Counted from the stretch's first letter, positions 46,401-56,140 are shown. The stretch: DNA of 64,000 nucleotides from Membranipora membranacea (GCA_914767715.1 OU612067.1:3908001-3972000), one strand, 5' to 3'. A program made the numbers and translations. The notes: generated by a model from the sequence alone, not told the origin.

Positions 46401-49145
46401 GGCTATCATCCTCCTGATTAGACCTAGTTCACTTCCTTCTCTAGACTGAAGAGGAATGATTTCCTGTCTATGGTCCGATGATAGTGTCATCTTCTGTATG
46501 GTTGGTGTACTAGTGTCTATGAGTCCTCCAGTGGTGTCTGCACCGACGTCATGAATCTTCCTAGCATAACTTATTGGAGTTATCCTCTCTATTTGCTGAT
46601 TTGATGATCTAAGCCATTCCTGAGTCATCTGTTGCTGTCCTGATAGTCTGAGCCATTCCTGGTATCCGAGTTTACTCCCTTCCAAGCTTGAACTATGTGG
46701 TTTAGTTTTAACAGTAGCTGAGAAAGACAGTCTATTATCTCTCCCTTCCAAAACTTGACCACTATCCAGTTCAACTTGGTCTATAATCTCCAGATCCTTC
46801 CATCCAGGTCCTCCATCCCTGTTAGTTATCCTAGTACATTGTATACAGTCTGAGCACTGTCTTGACAATCCGTCAGCATTCCCATGCTTGATACCAGCTC
46901 TGTGCTGTAGTTTAAAAGAGAATTCCTCTAGTATTTCCAGCCATCTAGCTACTTGATGTGATGGTTCTCTCCTTTTGTATAACCATTGTAGGGAGGCGTG
47001 GTCCGTCCTACATGTGAACTTTCTACCATAAAGATATGGCCTGAAATGTTTTACTGCCTTTACAACAGCTAACAATTCTCTCCTTGTTACACAGTAGTTT
47101 CTTTCCGCTGGAGAAAATGTTTTACTCCAGTATGCTATCACCCTCTCCTCATTGTTGTGTATCTGTGACAAGACTGCCCCAGCTCCATCCAGACTAGCAT
47201 CTGTATCCAGGATAAAATCCTTACTGTAGTCAGGATAAGCTAAGACCGGCGATTTGGTTATGAAATTTTTAAGTTTCGCAAATGCCGTCTGTTCCTCCTT
47301 GGTCCATATGAACTGAGATCCTTTAGAAGTCAACCTGTTTAGAGGTTTGGCCACTGTTGCAAAGTCTGGGCAGAATTTCCTATAGTAACCAACGAATCCC
47401 AGAAATGTCCTCACTTCTGATTGGTTTTTAGGAGTCTGCCATTCTGCTACAGCTTTAACCTTTTCTGGATCAGTAGATACTCCCTCCTTACTAACCATGT
47501 GCCCAAGGTATTTGACCTCCTCCTGGAGTAAATAACACTTAGATGGTTTTAGTTTGAGTTTTGCTGATCTGAATCTTTTGAAGACTGTTTCCAGCCTGTC
47601 CATATGAGTATCAAAATCTTTTGAGAAGACAATGACATCATCTAGGTATAGGAGTAAGCTTTTCCATTGTAGTCCTGAGAGAATCTGTTCCATTAATCTT
47701 TCGAAGGTGGCTGGTGCTGATGTTAGTCCAAATGGTAGAACTTTCCATTTCCATAGTCCTCCTCTAGTGATGAATGCAGATTTCTCCTGAGCTTCCTGGT
47801 CCAGTTTTATTTGCCAGTACCCAGAACACATATCCAGTGTACTGAATAACAGACTTCCTGAGAGAGCGTCCAGACTGTCATCGATCCTGGGTAGGGGGTA
47901 AGCATCCTTCCTGGTTACTGCGTTCAGCTGCCTATAGTCTATACATAGCCTCCAGCCTGAACCCTTTTTCACCAAGACTACCCCACTACACCATCCTGAG
48001 TCTGTTGGTTCCACTAATCCTCTTTGTACTAGCTCCTTGACCTGCTTTTCAACCTCTTGATCCTTCTCCACGCCCAACCTTCTGGGAGGTTGGCGTATAG
48101 GACGCGTTCCAGGTTCCACAGGTATACTATGAGCTACCAGATTAGTCTGTCCAATGTCTGTATCATCTTTACTAAACACATCCTGGTATTCTGTTAGAAT
48201 TCTGGCCAACTGCTGTTCCTGTTGTGGTGACTGGCAGTTATTTTTGGCATTTTCGTACAGGGAAACCATGTGTTCTGGTAATCTGATCACAGAGCTAAGA
48301 TTCCTACATTTTATAGGGTTGTCCCCTCTTCCTTGATTTGTTTTGTTTTCTTCTTTATAGATTTGATCCTCTGTGACTGGGGTGAATGTTCCTAGCATAG
48401 TTCCTGCTCTTATGGTGACAGGAGCTTGACTGAGGTTCAAACATCTAACAGTGATCCTTCCTTTAGATGACAATTTGGTGAGAGTAGCTGCCAAGACTAC
48501 TTGAGATGGATTATCTTCAGAGTTCTCCACTATTCCAATCTGATGAGCTGGTTGTGAGGTAAGTCTACAAACCAGATGAGTTTCCGAGCCTGGTGGTACT
48601 TGAGTATTAGATATGATCTGGACTTTATTCCAGAGCAGTGACCCATCTCTACTGGTACAGGCTAGCTTCTGATCCTGTAGAATTAGTATTCCTTGGTCCA
48701 ATATCAGTGTACATTGGTTTTCGTTGAAGAATTTCATCCCGAGTATAGCATCATCCGTGATGTTAGCTACTTTAAATGGTATTTGTATTTGTCTGGTCCT
48801 GATCCTACAGGACAATACAATTGTGCCATAAACAAGTAATCCGCTTCCATCAGCCAAACTAGCAGTAGTCTCATTAGCTGTTAATCGAGTTTTGGTGTGA
48901 TCAGATAATCTGCTGAAGAGATGCCTGGAGAGAATGTTATCAGTACTACCACTGTCTAGCAAATACTGGAGGGGTTGACCCTCAACTTTGCCTGGTATGT
49001 ACAAACAATCATGAGTTTGCCAGTCCACATCTCTGATCCTAGTTTTCCCTGATTTCCTGACTCGATTTTTAGCTTTAGTAGACTCATTATGGAGAGGTCC
49101 TTGCTGAGTTGAGTCTATTACTGAGTGGGACCTTGGGAGTTTAAA
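43416..49145 (-). CDS. pol: Gypsy Pol polyprotein with long zinc-finger C-terminal extension
   Basis: The frame is open from the slippery site (49145) to 43416. The first codon often chosen, at 49028, is GTG, so translation most likely arises by frameshift from gag rather than from its own start. Counting from 49028: aspartic protease LLDSGSTDN (25-27 DSG); RT with WRLCIDYRQLNAVTRKDAYP, PFGLTSAPATFERL and YLDD (461-464); RNase H from about 606 (DTDASLDGAGAVL); integrase HHCC finger about 930-975 (HHSGIN..CEICQSAKH), catalytic core from D1005 (SLDLVGP) through HTDRGAQFEG and YHPQGNGVVERGN; GPY/F motif WIGPYKIL. Then about 600 more residues, Ser/Glu/Gln-rich, with two Cys/His fingers (CRLCG..H..H and CNTCG..HH..H, about 1655-1710) and a basic end. 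Gypsy Pol usually ends soon after GPY/F or with a chromodomain; none is seen here. Complete. Confidence 0.95.
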   Translation of the reverse strand, partial: FKLPRSHSVIDSTQQGPLHNESTKAKNRVRKSGKTRIRDVDWQTHDCLYIPGKVEGQPLQYLLDSGSTDNILSRHLFSRLSDHTKTRLTANETTASLADGSGLLVYGTIVLSCRIRTRQIQIPFKVANITDDAILGMKFFNENQCTLILDQGILILQDQKLACTSRDGSLLWNKVQIISNTQVPPGSETHLVCRLTSQPAHQIGIVENSEDNPSQVVLAATLTKLSSKGRITVRCLNLSQAPVTIRAGTMLGTFTPVTEDQIYKEENKTNQGRGDNPIKCRNLSSVIRLPEHMVSLYENAKNNCQSPQQEQQLARILTEYQDVFSKDDTDIGQTNLVAHSIPVEPGTRPIRQPPRRLGVEKDQEVEKQVKELVQRGLVEPTDSGWCSGVVLVKKGSGWRLCIDYRQLNAVTRKDAYPLPRIDDSLDALSGSLLFSTLDMCSGYWQIKLDQEAQEKSAFITRGGLWKWKVLPFGLTSAPATFERLMEQILSGLQWKSLLLYLDDVIVFSKDFDTHMDRLETVFKRFRSAKLKLKPSKCYLLQEEVKYLGHMVSKEGVSTDPEKVKAVAEWQTPKNQSEVRTFLGFVGYYRKFCPDFATVAKPLNRLTSKGSQFIWTKEEQTAFAKLKNFITKSPVLAYPDYSKDFILDTDASLDGAGAVLSQIHNNEERVIAYWSKTFSPAERNYCVTRRELLAVVKAVKHFRPYLYGRKFTCRTDHASLQWLYKRREPSHQVARWLEILEEFSFKLQHRAGIKHGNADGLSRQCSDCIQCTRITNRDGGPGWKDLEIIDQVELDSGQVLEGRDNRLSFSATVKTKPHSSSLEGSKLGYQEWLRLSGQQQMTQEWLRSSNQQIERITPISYARKIHDVGADTTGGLIDTSTPTIQKMTLSSDHRQEIIPLQSREGSELGLIRRMIAEGNTPRKELINQGSTEFKRLCELMPIMKIMDGILKVRTRINNRDIWTIICPKEMRPLVIRQYHTQHHSGINKTYQRIKLTWFWPGMVGYIRRAVNSCEICQSAKHSRDTQVQSRQRLFAGRPWQVVSLDLVGPLQKTPRGNSMILVISDHFTRWKDAIAIPDGTAITIVETLERQVFNYFGLPERIHTDRGAQFEGQLLKELCQLWKVDKSKTTPYHPQGNGVVERGNKDLGNALRAALLNRDDTDWDLVLPYLTRSIRGMPHSLTGETPNYLMFGRELTLPDTLVSGVEETSISREEYAVLIHNRMTEAYDTLREKQANIRLADHQQPPAFEVGDQVWLKNKRHKKNTTAKLQPKWIGPYKILEANSNHTYLIELHDRTALEHESRLKLYVSATQSWGQAPRIPETLKQPTRTGYPRENCGKGPKTEETPYSPDKLQEMMEIIYRKPMENSESGVTVTPKEVKQESLEEPDVIVSEQEIASTGNNNIPNTETENLKRTRKLPEKFKDFVVYQISNQEPAQEDTLTPLDEEEWPCLSRHKKSVNPIERPIKRLPVKWGRSSYATKTPPTYYVTGSINRACKGDNDQTLPKHNNNNMRPSKYSSLSDSSSDSSESDSDQETIPVIQTRNQDNSLDLDQETTTGQETITEANQEPESISRPSAPIKKAPSKVQVRVEQIIDNPVLTSLDIAKDELDKIQRQCKKDELLKIQKHNQDELLRIQKQEEEELLIIPRKSPIRISHIRFEPITNRSISFQQPRRDIYVSEFTIGRQKELLKSIKQTNQCRLCGMNTKEKSKEQIRLHTWAHYIVHACNTCGVLSSSATGIYHHNEKAHHTKSYGTKIDRESWHAARDKIQIQKNCPPLPYSSATHHRQSTSRGQRRPLSPPVDIDLRYADLKLPTISKPISPIRGTPRKPETSTSTTYYKSNRPPKPATETQPYRVSYQEQQLKLKYIDRELAFLNKLKGDHVRTLASIDEKMATLTKERVGIKYPVNTY

Positions 49146-50215
49146 GTCTGCTGATTGTTTGTAGCTGACTGGGAATTCCCATTTTCACTCTGTAATTGCG
49201 GACAGTTCCTCTTCAAGTGTGATCCTCCACATTGATAACAGTTGAGTTTCCTGGGTACCTGGCTTTTCTTAGGATAATTCATCGGTTGGTTTTGACTTAT
49301 CATCATGGGATTGTTTTCCAAATAGCCTGGAAATCCCATGTGAGGAAAAGACGGGTTCAACTGATGGTATCCTGGGTAAGAAGGAGCCATGAAAATGGGC
49401 TGTTGTGTCATATGAGCCTGGTTCGGTACCATATTCTGTAGTAAATCATTTGAGCATGATCTATTTCCTGAGTCCTGTTTTCCTTGTTTGAGTTCCACTA
49501 ATGTTTCCTGCATTAGTTTTAGAGTATCCAACAAGACATTTTGTTCCTCCGAGATAGTAGATAGCCTGGTTTTAGTTTCTGTTCCTAGTCCCACGAATAT
49601 GTCTGAGGCAGCTACCGCATCTGCGATTGTAGTTGGTCTAACAGTGGTTAGATGTCTTTTGAGTTCCAGATCTCCAGAATTCCTTAAGAATTTATCCACA
49701 GCCATGTCCATCCGATCCTCAGCTCCTAGATTTGGGTAGCCAACTTCCAGATATTTGAGAATAGCTTTTCCATATTCGTGAAAGCTTTGTGTTTTGGTTT
49801 TCTTGATTTCGTCCAGGTTTATCCTAGCATTCTTCTGTGTTAGACCAAACTCTGTGCGTAGGTTTTGGAACAAAGTGTCTATATCGTCACCTTTCCCACA
49901 ATCCCTGGCTTCGTCTTTGAGTTTTCCTCTGAGATGTATCAAGGTTTCCTGGTTTGTCCAATTGTTAGTGTTTGCTATTTCCAGGAATTGAGTGATGAAG
50001 AGTTCGACATCTCCTACACCATTGTAAGATGGTGCCTTGTATCGATCTCGTCTGTCCTGGTTGTTCCTGGTTGCTGCCGTTAAGGCAGCAATTAGATCTT
50101 CCATGTTTAGTTGATTTCCTGGTCCTGGTTGAGCGACTGGTTCATCAATTTCTAATTGGTTATTGATGTTAGCCAGTTCCTGTTCCTGAGATTGTCGCCT
50201 GGCTCTCCTTGCCAT
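49118..50215 (-). CDS. gag: Gypsy Gag (capsid-nucleocapsid) protein
   Basis: 365 residues from ATG at 50213-50215, 42 nt after the PBS. N-terminus is basic (MARRARRQSQEQE). The middle has the retrotransposon Gag capsid signature (YKAPSYNGVGDVELFITQFL, then LIHLRGKLKDEARDC and FHEYGKAILKYLEVGYPN). C-terminus has a CCHC zinc knuckle CYQCGGSHLKRNC (about residues 325-337) within a Gln/Asn-rich tail. Gag forms the particle and binds the RNA. The frame is intact and ends in CAG TAA after the slippery site. Confidence 0.95.
   Translation of the reverse strand: MARRARRQSQEQELANINNQLEIDEPVAQPGPGNQLNMEDLIAALTAATRNNQDRRDRYKAPSYNGVGDVELFITQFLEIANTNNWTNQETLIHLRGKLKDEARDCGKGDDIDTLFQNLRTEFGLTQKNARINLDEIKKTKTQSFHEYGKAILKYLEVGYPNLGAEDRMDMAVDKFLRNSGDLELKRHLTTVRPTTIADAVAASDIFVGLGTETKTRLSTISEEQNVLLDTLKLMQETLVELKQGKQDSGNRSCSNDLLQNMVPNQAHMTQQPIFMAPSYPGYHQLNPSFPHMGFPGYLENNPMMISQNQPMNYPKKSQVPRKLNCYQCGGSHLKRNCPQLQSENGNSQSATNNQQTLNSQGPTQ
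49139..49145 (-). promoter_or_regulatory. -1 ribosomal frameshift heptamer TTTAAAC
   Basis: In the gag frame the codons run ACT TTA AAC, so the heptamer is correctly phased as T TTA AAC, eight codons before the gag stop (TAA, 49118-49120). Pol lies in the -1 frame, and no stop intervenes after the slip. This is one of the strongest known slippery sequences. A downstream pseudoknot was not tested. Confidence 0.88.
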
Positions 50216-50238
50216 TGTTTATACTCCGCTGACAGGAT

Positions 50239-50257
50239 GATCCCACTGCTGCCACCA
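50239..50257 (-). promoter_or_regulatory. Primer binding site, tRNA-Leu-like
   Basis: Minus strand TGGTGGCAGCAGTGGGATC, three bases inside the 5' LTR, is complementary to a tRNA 3' end GATCCCACTGCTGCCACCA. That matches the 3' end typical of animal tRNA-Leu (AAG/CAG type) at nearly every base. The tRNA identity is from memory. Confidence 0.7.
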
Positions 50258-50260
50258 AAA

Positions 50261-50940
50261 TGTGATAAACTACCAGATGGTCTGGTATGTCACATAAACT
50301 GGGATCGCTGCCAGAAGATTGAATATCGATGGTGTGAGACCAGAAATTGCAACTTGTATAGATTTTAGCTTGCTTGATGGTTTTGAATGGTCATCTACTT
50401 CTTGTAATCTAGGCAACTATAATTTGCTAGCTCAAGGGTTTAATCTTGTAACCAGGAGATTATACTATAGAAATACTGAGTAGATATCTTTCCAACTCTA
50501 GCTATTAATCCTTGCTTATATTGCCTGGTTTTATAAACTGGTTAGAGAACCTTGTTTATTAATCCTGGTTTATATTGCCTTGTTTCATAAACTGGTTAGA
50601 GAACCTTGTTTATTAATCCTTGTTCCTTGTTCCAATAATAAGTGAGTTTATTATTCAGTAATCCTTGTATTGTAGTGTAAGAGTGAGAAGCTAGAGAGTT
50701 CTACTTAATCAAGGCCCAGTATGCTCCTTATATACTGGGGGAACAATAGGAGCGCACACAATCTAATCAAATAAAAGATTAGCCAATAATAGCGGCTGTA
50801 TCAGTCTTATAAAGCATGAGTGGAATTGGCCCAAAGTAATACTATGATTCACTTGAGTGCATCTATTTAAACAAAGGAGCTGGCCTTAATATAAAAGATA
50901 AACATTGAGTGCATAGCATACACTCATAGCGTTCTCATCA
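50261..50940 (-). repeat. 5' LTR of the intact gypsy element
   Basis: 680 bp; same sequence as the 3' LTR. On the minus strand it has a TATATAAG box (50727-50734) and, about 80 bp downstream, AATAAA (50647-50652), giving a plausible U3/R layout. The TATA box sits in the loop of an 8-bp inverted repeat CCCAGTAT..ATACTGGG (50715-50739). Confidence 0.95.
50727..50734 (-). promoter_or_regulatory. LTR TATA box
   Basis: TATATAAG on the minus strand within the 5' LTR; the only strong TATA box in the LTR with a polyadenylation signal at suitable spacing. The same motif occurs in the 3' LTR. Confidence 0.6.
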
Positions 50941-50944
50941 ACAT

Positions 50945-52693
50945 CAAGGTTCGCACCATGTATTTGGTTCCTTTTTTGAATTAACTGACTATGTAACACT
51001 GAGCTAGAGCGTTTTGTTTCTCTGCGACCCACGCTGCTCGAGAGTTTTAAATGTTCCTTGGATCTTTTTCATCTGGGCTATAGTGGCTAACCATAGACCG
51101 AGCGGGTTTTCGATTTGGTTTATCAGGTGAAGCTCTAAGAATCAGAAAGAGTATCAGGTTTTTTGAGGAGCTCCTTTCTTATCAACCCTATAGACCTTTC
51201 TTTGGGTCGGATATCTGCAGATGCGTTGATGTCCTGAAAGTATGGTCGGTAAAACGTCCGGTTTCGGCAATAGCCCTTTTCTAAGGTTTTTTAAGATTGA
51301 GTAATTTCCAGCTGTGTTGTAAGTTGGGTTCGCACATTTATATTAATGATTCATGAAATCAAACTTTCTGAAATTTCTCCTTGTTATATATGAATATGTA
51401 TGCTTCTATTTTTTAACCTGGCATTCAACAGAAAATGATCACTTATGTCACAATGTTTGGCTTCATGGCTATAAATAAGATTGTGGCCGTTAAATAAATA
51501 ACTATAAATTATAAATAAGGTTGTGGTCAAAGAACCAGTAGAGACTAAATGCACCTATTGAGATGACCTGCGAACCCGTTACGAGTCAGGTTCACAGAAT
51601 GCATAGTTTTTTTGGCACTGGTATGGACACAATTAGCTATACTGTGAGCTTTGGTCCTAGTAACACTACATTCAGGTTGCTGGCATATTGTGAGTCATTA
51701 GGGTTCATGCTGTTTGCAGAAAAGTTTTCTATGGCTGCGAGTTTAGCATAGATCATGTTATACTTATATGAGGATATTCGCCCAAATGGATATCTCTTGG
51801 TATGTTGCTTCTCAGTCATCAGGCTATTGTACCATCCGATAGACTGGCAGCCCCTTGGTCTACACTTTCTTCTTGAGAACGCGCGATATGGAGCATATTC
51901 TTATCTAATGCATCAAAAGCCACGCAATTTTTATGCTTTTGTGGTAGTCATGTAGTCATTTGAGCTTTTGAAAGTCTAAAGTGTAATTGTCTGGTTTGTG
52001 TGTCTCTTCCTAATTTGCAGCATCTTGCCAATTCTTTTTCATCATAAGTACATTCATCTATGATCCTACATGTGTAATGGAAACTTTTGCCGCTGCAAAA
52101 TTAGTATGCCAATGAATCGAACTTCTAAATGATTTTTACAGTTATTGCTATTATGTTATTAAAACCAGAAAAGTCCACAGTGCAAGAGTGGAAAAGATAG
52201 GAAAGATTGATTTCACAAAATTTTGAGAAATTGTTCTTGTTACAGTAACACACTGCAAATAGCATGGTAGTTTAACTAAAAATTATGTAAGCAGCGAGCT
52301 AAATTATAAAAGAAAATTTCTAAATTCTTAGCCAACCTTGAATTACATCATTTTTTTAAGCTCAATAATAATTGAAATCTAACTCTCAATGCACTTTTGC
52401 TATCATGGAACACCCAGATCAACTATGTAACTACGACAATTTTAAATACCAAATAATGTTATTTTTTGTTTTGACGAAAACTAGCAGAGCCACCTCGCAT
52501 TAGCTTTTTATACAAAAACTTTACATCTTATCTTGGTGAAACATCTTGTAATGGTATATAAAATGTCTTGTCCGGCAAGGAATAATGAAAATCAGTATGT
52601 TACATGATAGTATCCATCACAGTGAGAGTAAGATTACAGTTTGTGGTGATCTTCTGTAAGCATTAAATTGCCAATGTGTCCATGGCAGTCAAA
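50945..52693. other. No supported gene
   Basis: Overlapping frames on both strands at 51563-51955 have no motif; neither can be preferred. Confidence 0.4.
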
Positions 52694-53017
52694 TCAAAAA
52701 CATTCTGGCTTACATGGACTTACCACTCCTCCGGATATGTTCTCTGTCCACTGAGAAATGCTAGGGTTTTCTAGTGGGGCAAACCGCTCACCAATATGCT
52801 CAAAAGATTCCACTTCCCATTTGAGTGTGAAGTCTTTTTGAATTTTGTGGAGGATGTACCCGGCAACAAAATATAAAGCAGGATGATTTCTAGATTGAGC
52901 AACTATAATGTCCTCAGATGAATCACAGGATAAGGGCGCTTGATTGCAGGCCTTTGCCTGGCGGCCAATGCACTGATGTATATAGAGTTCAAGATATGAA
53001 TATGCATAGTCTAACAT
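52694..53017 (-). CDS. Transposase-like C-terminal fragment, family uncertain
   Basis: The frame contains SRNHPALYFVAGYILHKIQK and a Trp/Pro/Ser end (NPSISQWTENISGGVVSPC). An 'A..Y.AGY...KI' phrase with a downstream glycine turn recalls the C-terminal part of P-element/THAP9-like or related transposases, but the match is weak. A zinc-finger exon on the same strand lies 400 bp upstream (53431-53584), so the two may belong to one gene. No intact frame. Confidence 0.4.
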   Translation of the reverse strand: MLDYAYSYLELYIHQCIGRQAKACNQAPLSCDSSEDIIVAQSRNHPALYFVAGYILHKIQKDFTLKWEVESFEHIGERFAPLENPSISQWTENISGGVVSPCKPECF

Positions 53018-53430
53018 TAGTAGGTCACTTGGCCGATCTTGTCTGATAGATGTATCTCTGGTAATATTATTGACTAAAGTGAGATTTACCGGATCAAAAA
53101 TAGTGGTGATGGTAGCGATAATTTCCTGACCAAATGGGGTGTCCCTGTACTGAGGTTGGTCATCATAACAGCTACTGACTCATCATTAATGTTTACAGGA
53201 TCAATATCTGGCTAGTCATTCCTGTAATTATAATTAAGGATTCATCTAGTAAAAAAGCACCATTCACAAGTGTCTGAATAAGTTGGTATTGCAGGATGCT
53301 AGGTCCCTGGGCATGAATCAAACCTTTATTTGTGCCTTATCTGTTCTTGCAACCAACATGTACCCTTGAAGATAAGATATATTTAGGCTCTATGATAGAT
53401 AGATGTTATCACAGTACATACTAAACTAAC

Positions 53431-53584
53431 CATCAACACTCTGGTTGTGTCTCCTCAACCATCCCTCTGATTTGTATACTTTTTCACACTCCTGGCAGTG
53501 GTGGAGTTTAGCCTCTGTCTTGTGGCACTTGGTGCACTATTCACATCGATCACATTTTGCGCTCACGATCTTCTCACATTGATC
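53431..53584 (-). pseudogene. Zinc-finger exon with an in-frame stop
   Basis: Between acceptor TTTTTACAG and donor GTTAGT, 154 bp encode CEKIVSAKCDRCE, stop, CTKCHKTEAKLHHCQECEKV, then YKSEGWLRRHNQ: several CxxC pairs followed by a C2H2-like finger. The TAG within the Cys cluster breaks it. Same strand as the fragment at 52694-53017. Confidence 0.45.
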
Positions 53585-55305
53585 CTGTAAAAAATATACA
53601 ACGTATAATCATTTTGAGCTGACCAACCAGCTCCTCCAACCAGACCAACCCGTCAAGTGAAAAACTCAATCGTGAAACCATCTACTCGCACAAAACTGAC
53701 ATATTAGTCCCTACTCACCCAATGCTTGGCGCCTGAATAATGTGAACTGTGTAGTTTTTTAATTAAAGTGTAACGGCCAAAGGTGGTGCACGGGGATTAA
53801 TCATAATTAGTATTTGCTATTGACAAGCAAATCCATTGGATAATGAGTGTAATGTCACGCCTAGTTACGCCTATTTTAGCCCAGTCCACGTGGCATTTGA
53901 GTTTTGCAGAAATCGAGCTTGCATGTTTCAAGTGTTTTCTCAAGTGCTCAAGTGTGTTATGCAAGAAATCAAGCAACACCTGTGCCCTTGCAGCTTTGCA
54001 GCCGACTGCAATGTTTATGTGATGTTGAAAGGAAGCGACACTTCACATCAGATGATGAAAACATTTGACTTTGTGTACAAACAAGGATTATTTGTATCCT
54101 GCTATTCCACTGTATAACAGGGCCGTAGATTAGAAAAAATGGTAGAGGAGGCAAAGGCCCGAGGTGAGTCCAATGCATCACCAGCAACCTCCTCCCCGAG
54201 ATATTTAAGCCATGTAATAAGCAACTGGAAATCCCAGAGGAGCTGATTCTGACATGGATTATTGAATTAGAGTGTTTTTAGGCCACTCTATTTAGCTATC
54301 TAGGGGAGGCAGTGCCTTTCTGCCTCACCTAGAACTACGGTCCGGTACAATCAATAGTGTAAACTAATTCTAACTCCTGTAGAGGTATAATTGTAATAGT
54401 CTTTGACAAAATGATAATTAAAATGATCTTGCAGAAATGAAAGTGAATTAGAGAGATGCTGCTGCATTACCTTCCTCTAGAAAAAAACTAGTTACGGAAA
54501 AATTTGGGGTACAAATTTTTAATGGTATGCGTTACATTAGAGGCCTACGGGCAGATGAAGATAAATGCAAGAGACGGAGGATGTCCGTGGTAAAGTGAAC
54601 ATCCGAAGGGAAATCATTTCGACTGTGGTGGGAAAGTGTGTGATAATCCGGCCATAGCCAACCTCCGGTCGATTGTGAGTTTTGCCGAAAAGGTCACTTT
54701 GTTTGGCCAATTGCATTCTCACCGCAGAGAAAAGTTGAAACGCACGCAATCTTTTTATTTGGAGTCTTAATAAGTTAGTGATATATTTTCCACCCAACCA
54801 ACCCTGCAGCTTTGTATCATAGTTTTCACCCAGAAATATCAACCAATATACCCAACAGGCTAACACATCTGACTAAGAGAAAACATGAAGTGTGCCCAAA
54901 ATGGTAGTAGGATTTATGGCGATTAATTCAACCGTTTCAGGCTATCTGGGGGTCGTATAAGCAATAATTTGTCCAGCTTGAGAATTCTATTCGGCCCAAA
55001 GATAAATAAATAACATACCTGCAATAAAGCTTCAAACTAGTGGTTGAATCGAACACAGAGCTCAAGAATGTTCAGAAGTGTTGGAACGTAGCCGAATGCC
55101 GAAATCCATACAGAAACAAAGATTGATAAGCAGATACATGTATCAGGGAGTAAGTTGGAATCTGGCCAAGCCAACAGATATTATTAATTCTGAAATTTAA
55201 CAAAATGGCACCTTCATATTAAATTTAGTGAAATTATTGTGAACTTTGCAATATAGATTAGTCAGTAAATTGCCTAAAGATTCCAGTTTCAGTCATTGTT
55301 ATCAG
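53585..55305. other. No supported gene; possible transposon ends at 54118-54350
   Basis: CAGGGCCGTAG at 54118 and CTACGGTCCGG at about 54337-54347 form an imperfect inverted pair, with further GAGGCA..GCCTC complementarity inside. A hAT-like MITE is possible, but no target duplication was found. Frames at 53797-54187 and 54537-54866 carry no motif. Confidence 0.3.
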
Positions 55306-56140
55306 CTACATTAATAGAGAGGCCAGCTCCATGCGTCGTGTTTGCAGCCTAGTGAATGTATCAATGACCTGATCAATATCTATTGCAAGGTGGCAGTGGA
55401 TGTTGATCAGAGCCAGAGAGTCAAGCCTTTCTGGCATCTGAGTTCTCCGGAGAGTGCTAAAGGAGCGCTCACACTCGCATGTAGTTACTGGAAATGTGGC
55501 TGCGATCTGTAGGAGGGTATTTATATTGGGATATATATCAGGGTCGGCCTGGTCCAGAGCATTTGTGACATTACTCGGACCTACCTGGGACCGCATCTCC
55601 CACCTTTGGTATTCATTGGTGATGAATGCAGGTGATGGGAGGTCCTCCACATAGAGCTCAGTCAGGTCTCTTAGCTCCTGACTGGTAAGACTTCCCTCTA
55701 CCAGTTTCAGCAGAGAGGCTGCAGTTTCTGACATTCCTATCAACATACAATACCAAATAAATAAATCATCTATCTGAACGTTTGAAACCATCTTAATAAC
55801 TCAAGTTTGACAGGTATGTCAGTGTGAGAAATACATGCACTAGCAGGTTTATCAGTGTGTTGGTCAGTAAAGTCGGGAATAACTCACAAGTGAACTGGCT
55901 GTCTAACTCCGAGAGAAGGTGGTCCAGGAAGGGAGTATACACATTAATCTGATAATAAGTTAGGGGTGAGGTACTAGGGCTGTTATTCCGGTTAACCATC
56001 CGCCCGCAAATCATCGGTACTGTGGGGGAAACCCCTGCCATCTCAGAAAGACCTATCGCCATTTCATACCATCTTGTCACATGTTTATCATCTACATCTA
56101 GGGATCGAAGATGCCGATAGAAGGTCTTGGTCTCCCCCAC
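55306..56140 (-). pseudogene. hAT transposase (ZMYM1-like), two coding blocks
   Basis: Block 1 (55888-56140) begins after acceptor TTCTAACAG and reads FYRHLRSLDVDDKHVTRWYE, then MAGVSPTVPMICGRMVNRNN, YYQINVYTPFLDHLLSELDS, ending at a GTGAGT donor. Block 2 (55306 to about 55756) follows an acceptor TTGATAG and contains SLTSQELRDLTELYVEDLP and the hAT dimerisation signature VTTCECERSFSTLRRTQ followed by RLDSLALINIH. This is the C-terminal half of a ZMYM1/TTF-type hAT transposase. Joining these two borders directly would give a TGA at the junction, so either a small exon is missed or the copy is dead. N-terminal domains were not found upstream. Confidence 0.8.

Larger units (their letters stand above)
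42633..50940 (-). mobile_element. Full-length Ty3/gypsy LTR retrotransposon, structurally intact
   Basis: 8308 bp, transcribed right to left. Two 680-bp LTRs start TG and end CA in plus reading, with a 4-bp ACAT duplication outside. Order along the minus strand: 5' LTR, 3-bp gap, primer binding site, gag, -1 slippery site, pol (protease-RT-RNase H-integrase, the Ty3/gypsy order), polypurine tract, 3' LTR. Both frames are free of stops. I compared the LTRs through their whole length and found no difference, so insertion was very recent. No envelope-like frame. It lies between the dispersed repeat/TIR element on the left and sparse sequence on the right. Confidence 0.96.

Noticed and set aside
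44384-50083. Several ORFs of 60-90 codons opposite to or out of frame with gypsy gag/pol (for example 45249-45588, 49488-49739, 44384-44656)
   Set aside because: Shadows of the real gag and pol frames; no envelope-like or accessory protein features.
54118-54350. hAT-type MITE
   Set aside because: Inverted ends are imperfect and no 8-bp duplication is present; kept only as a note within the gap feature.
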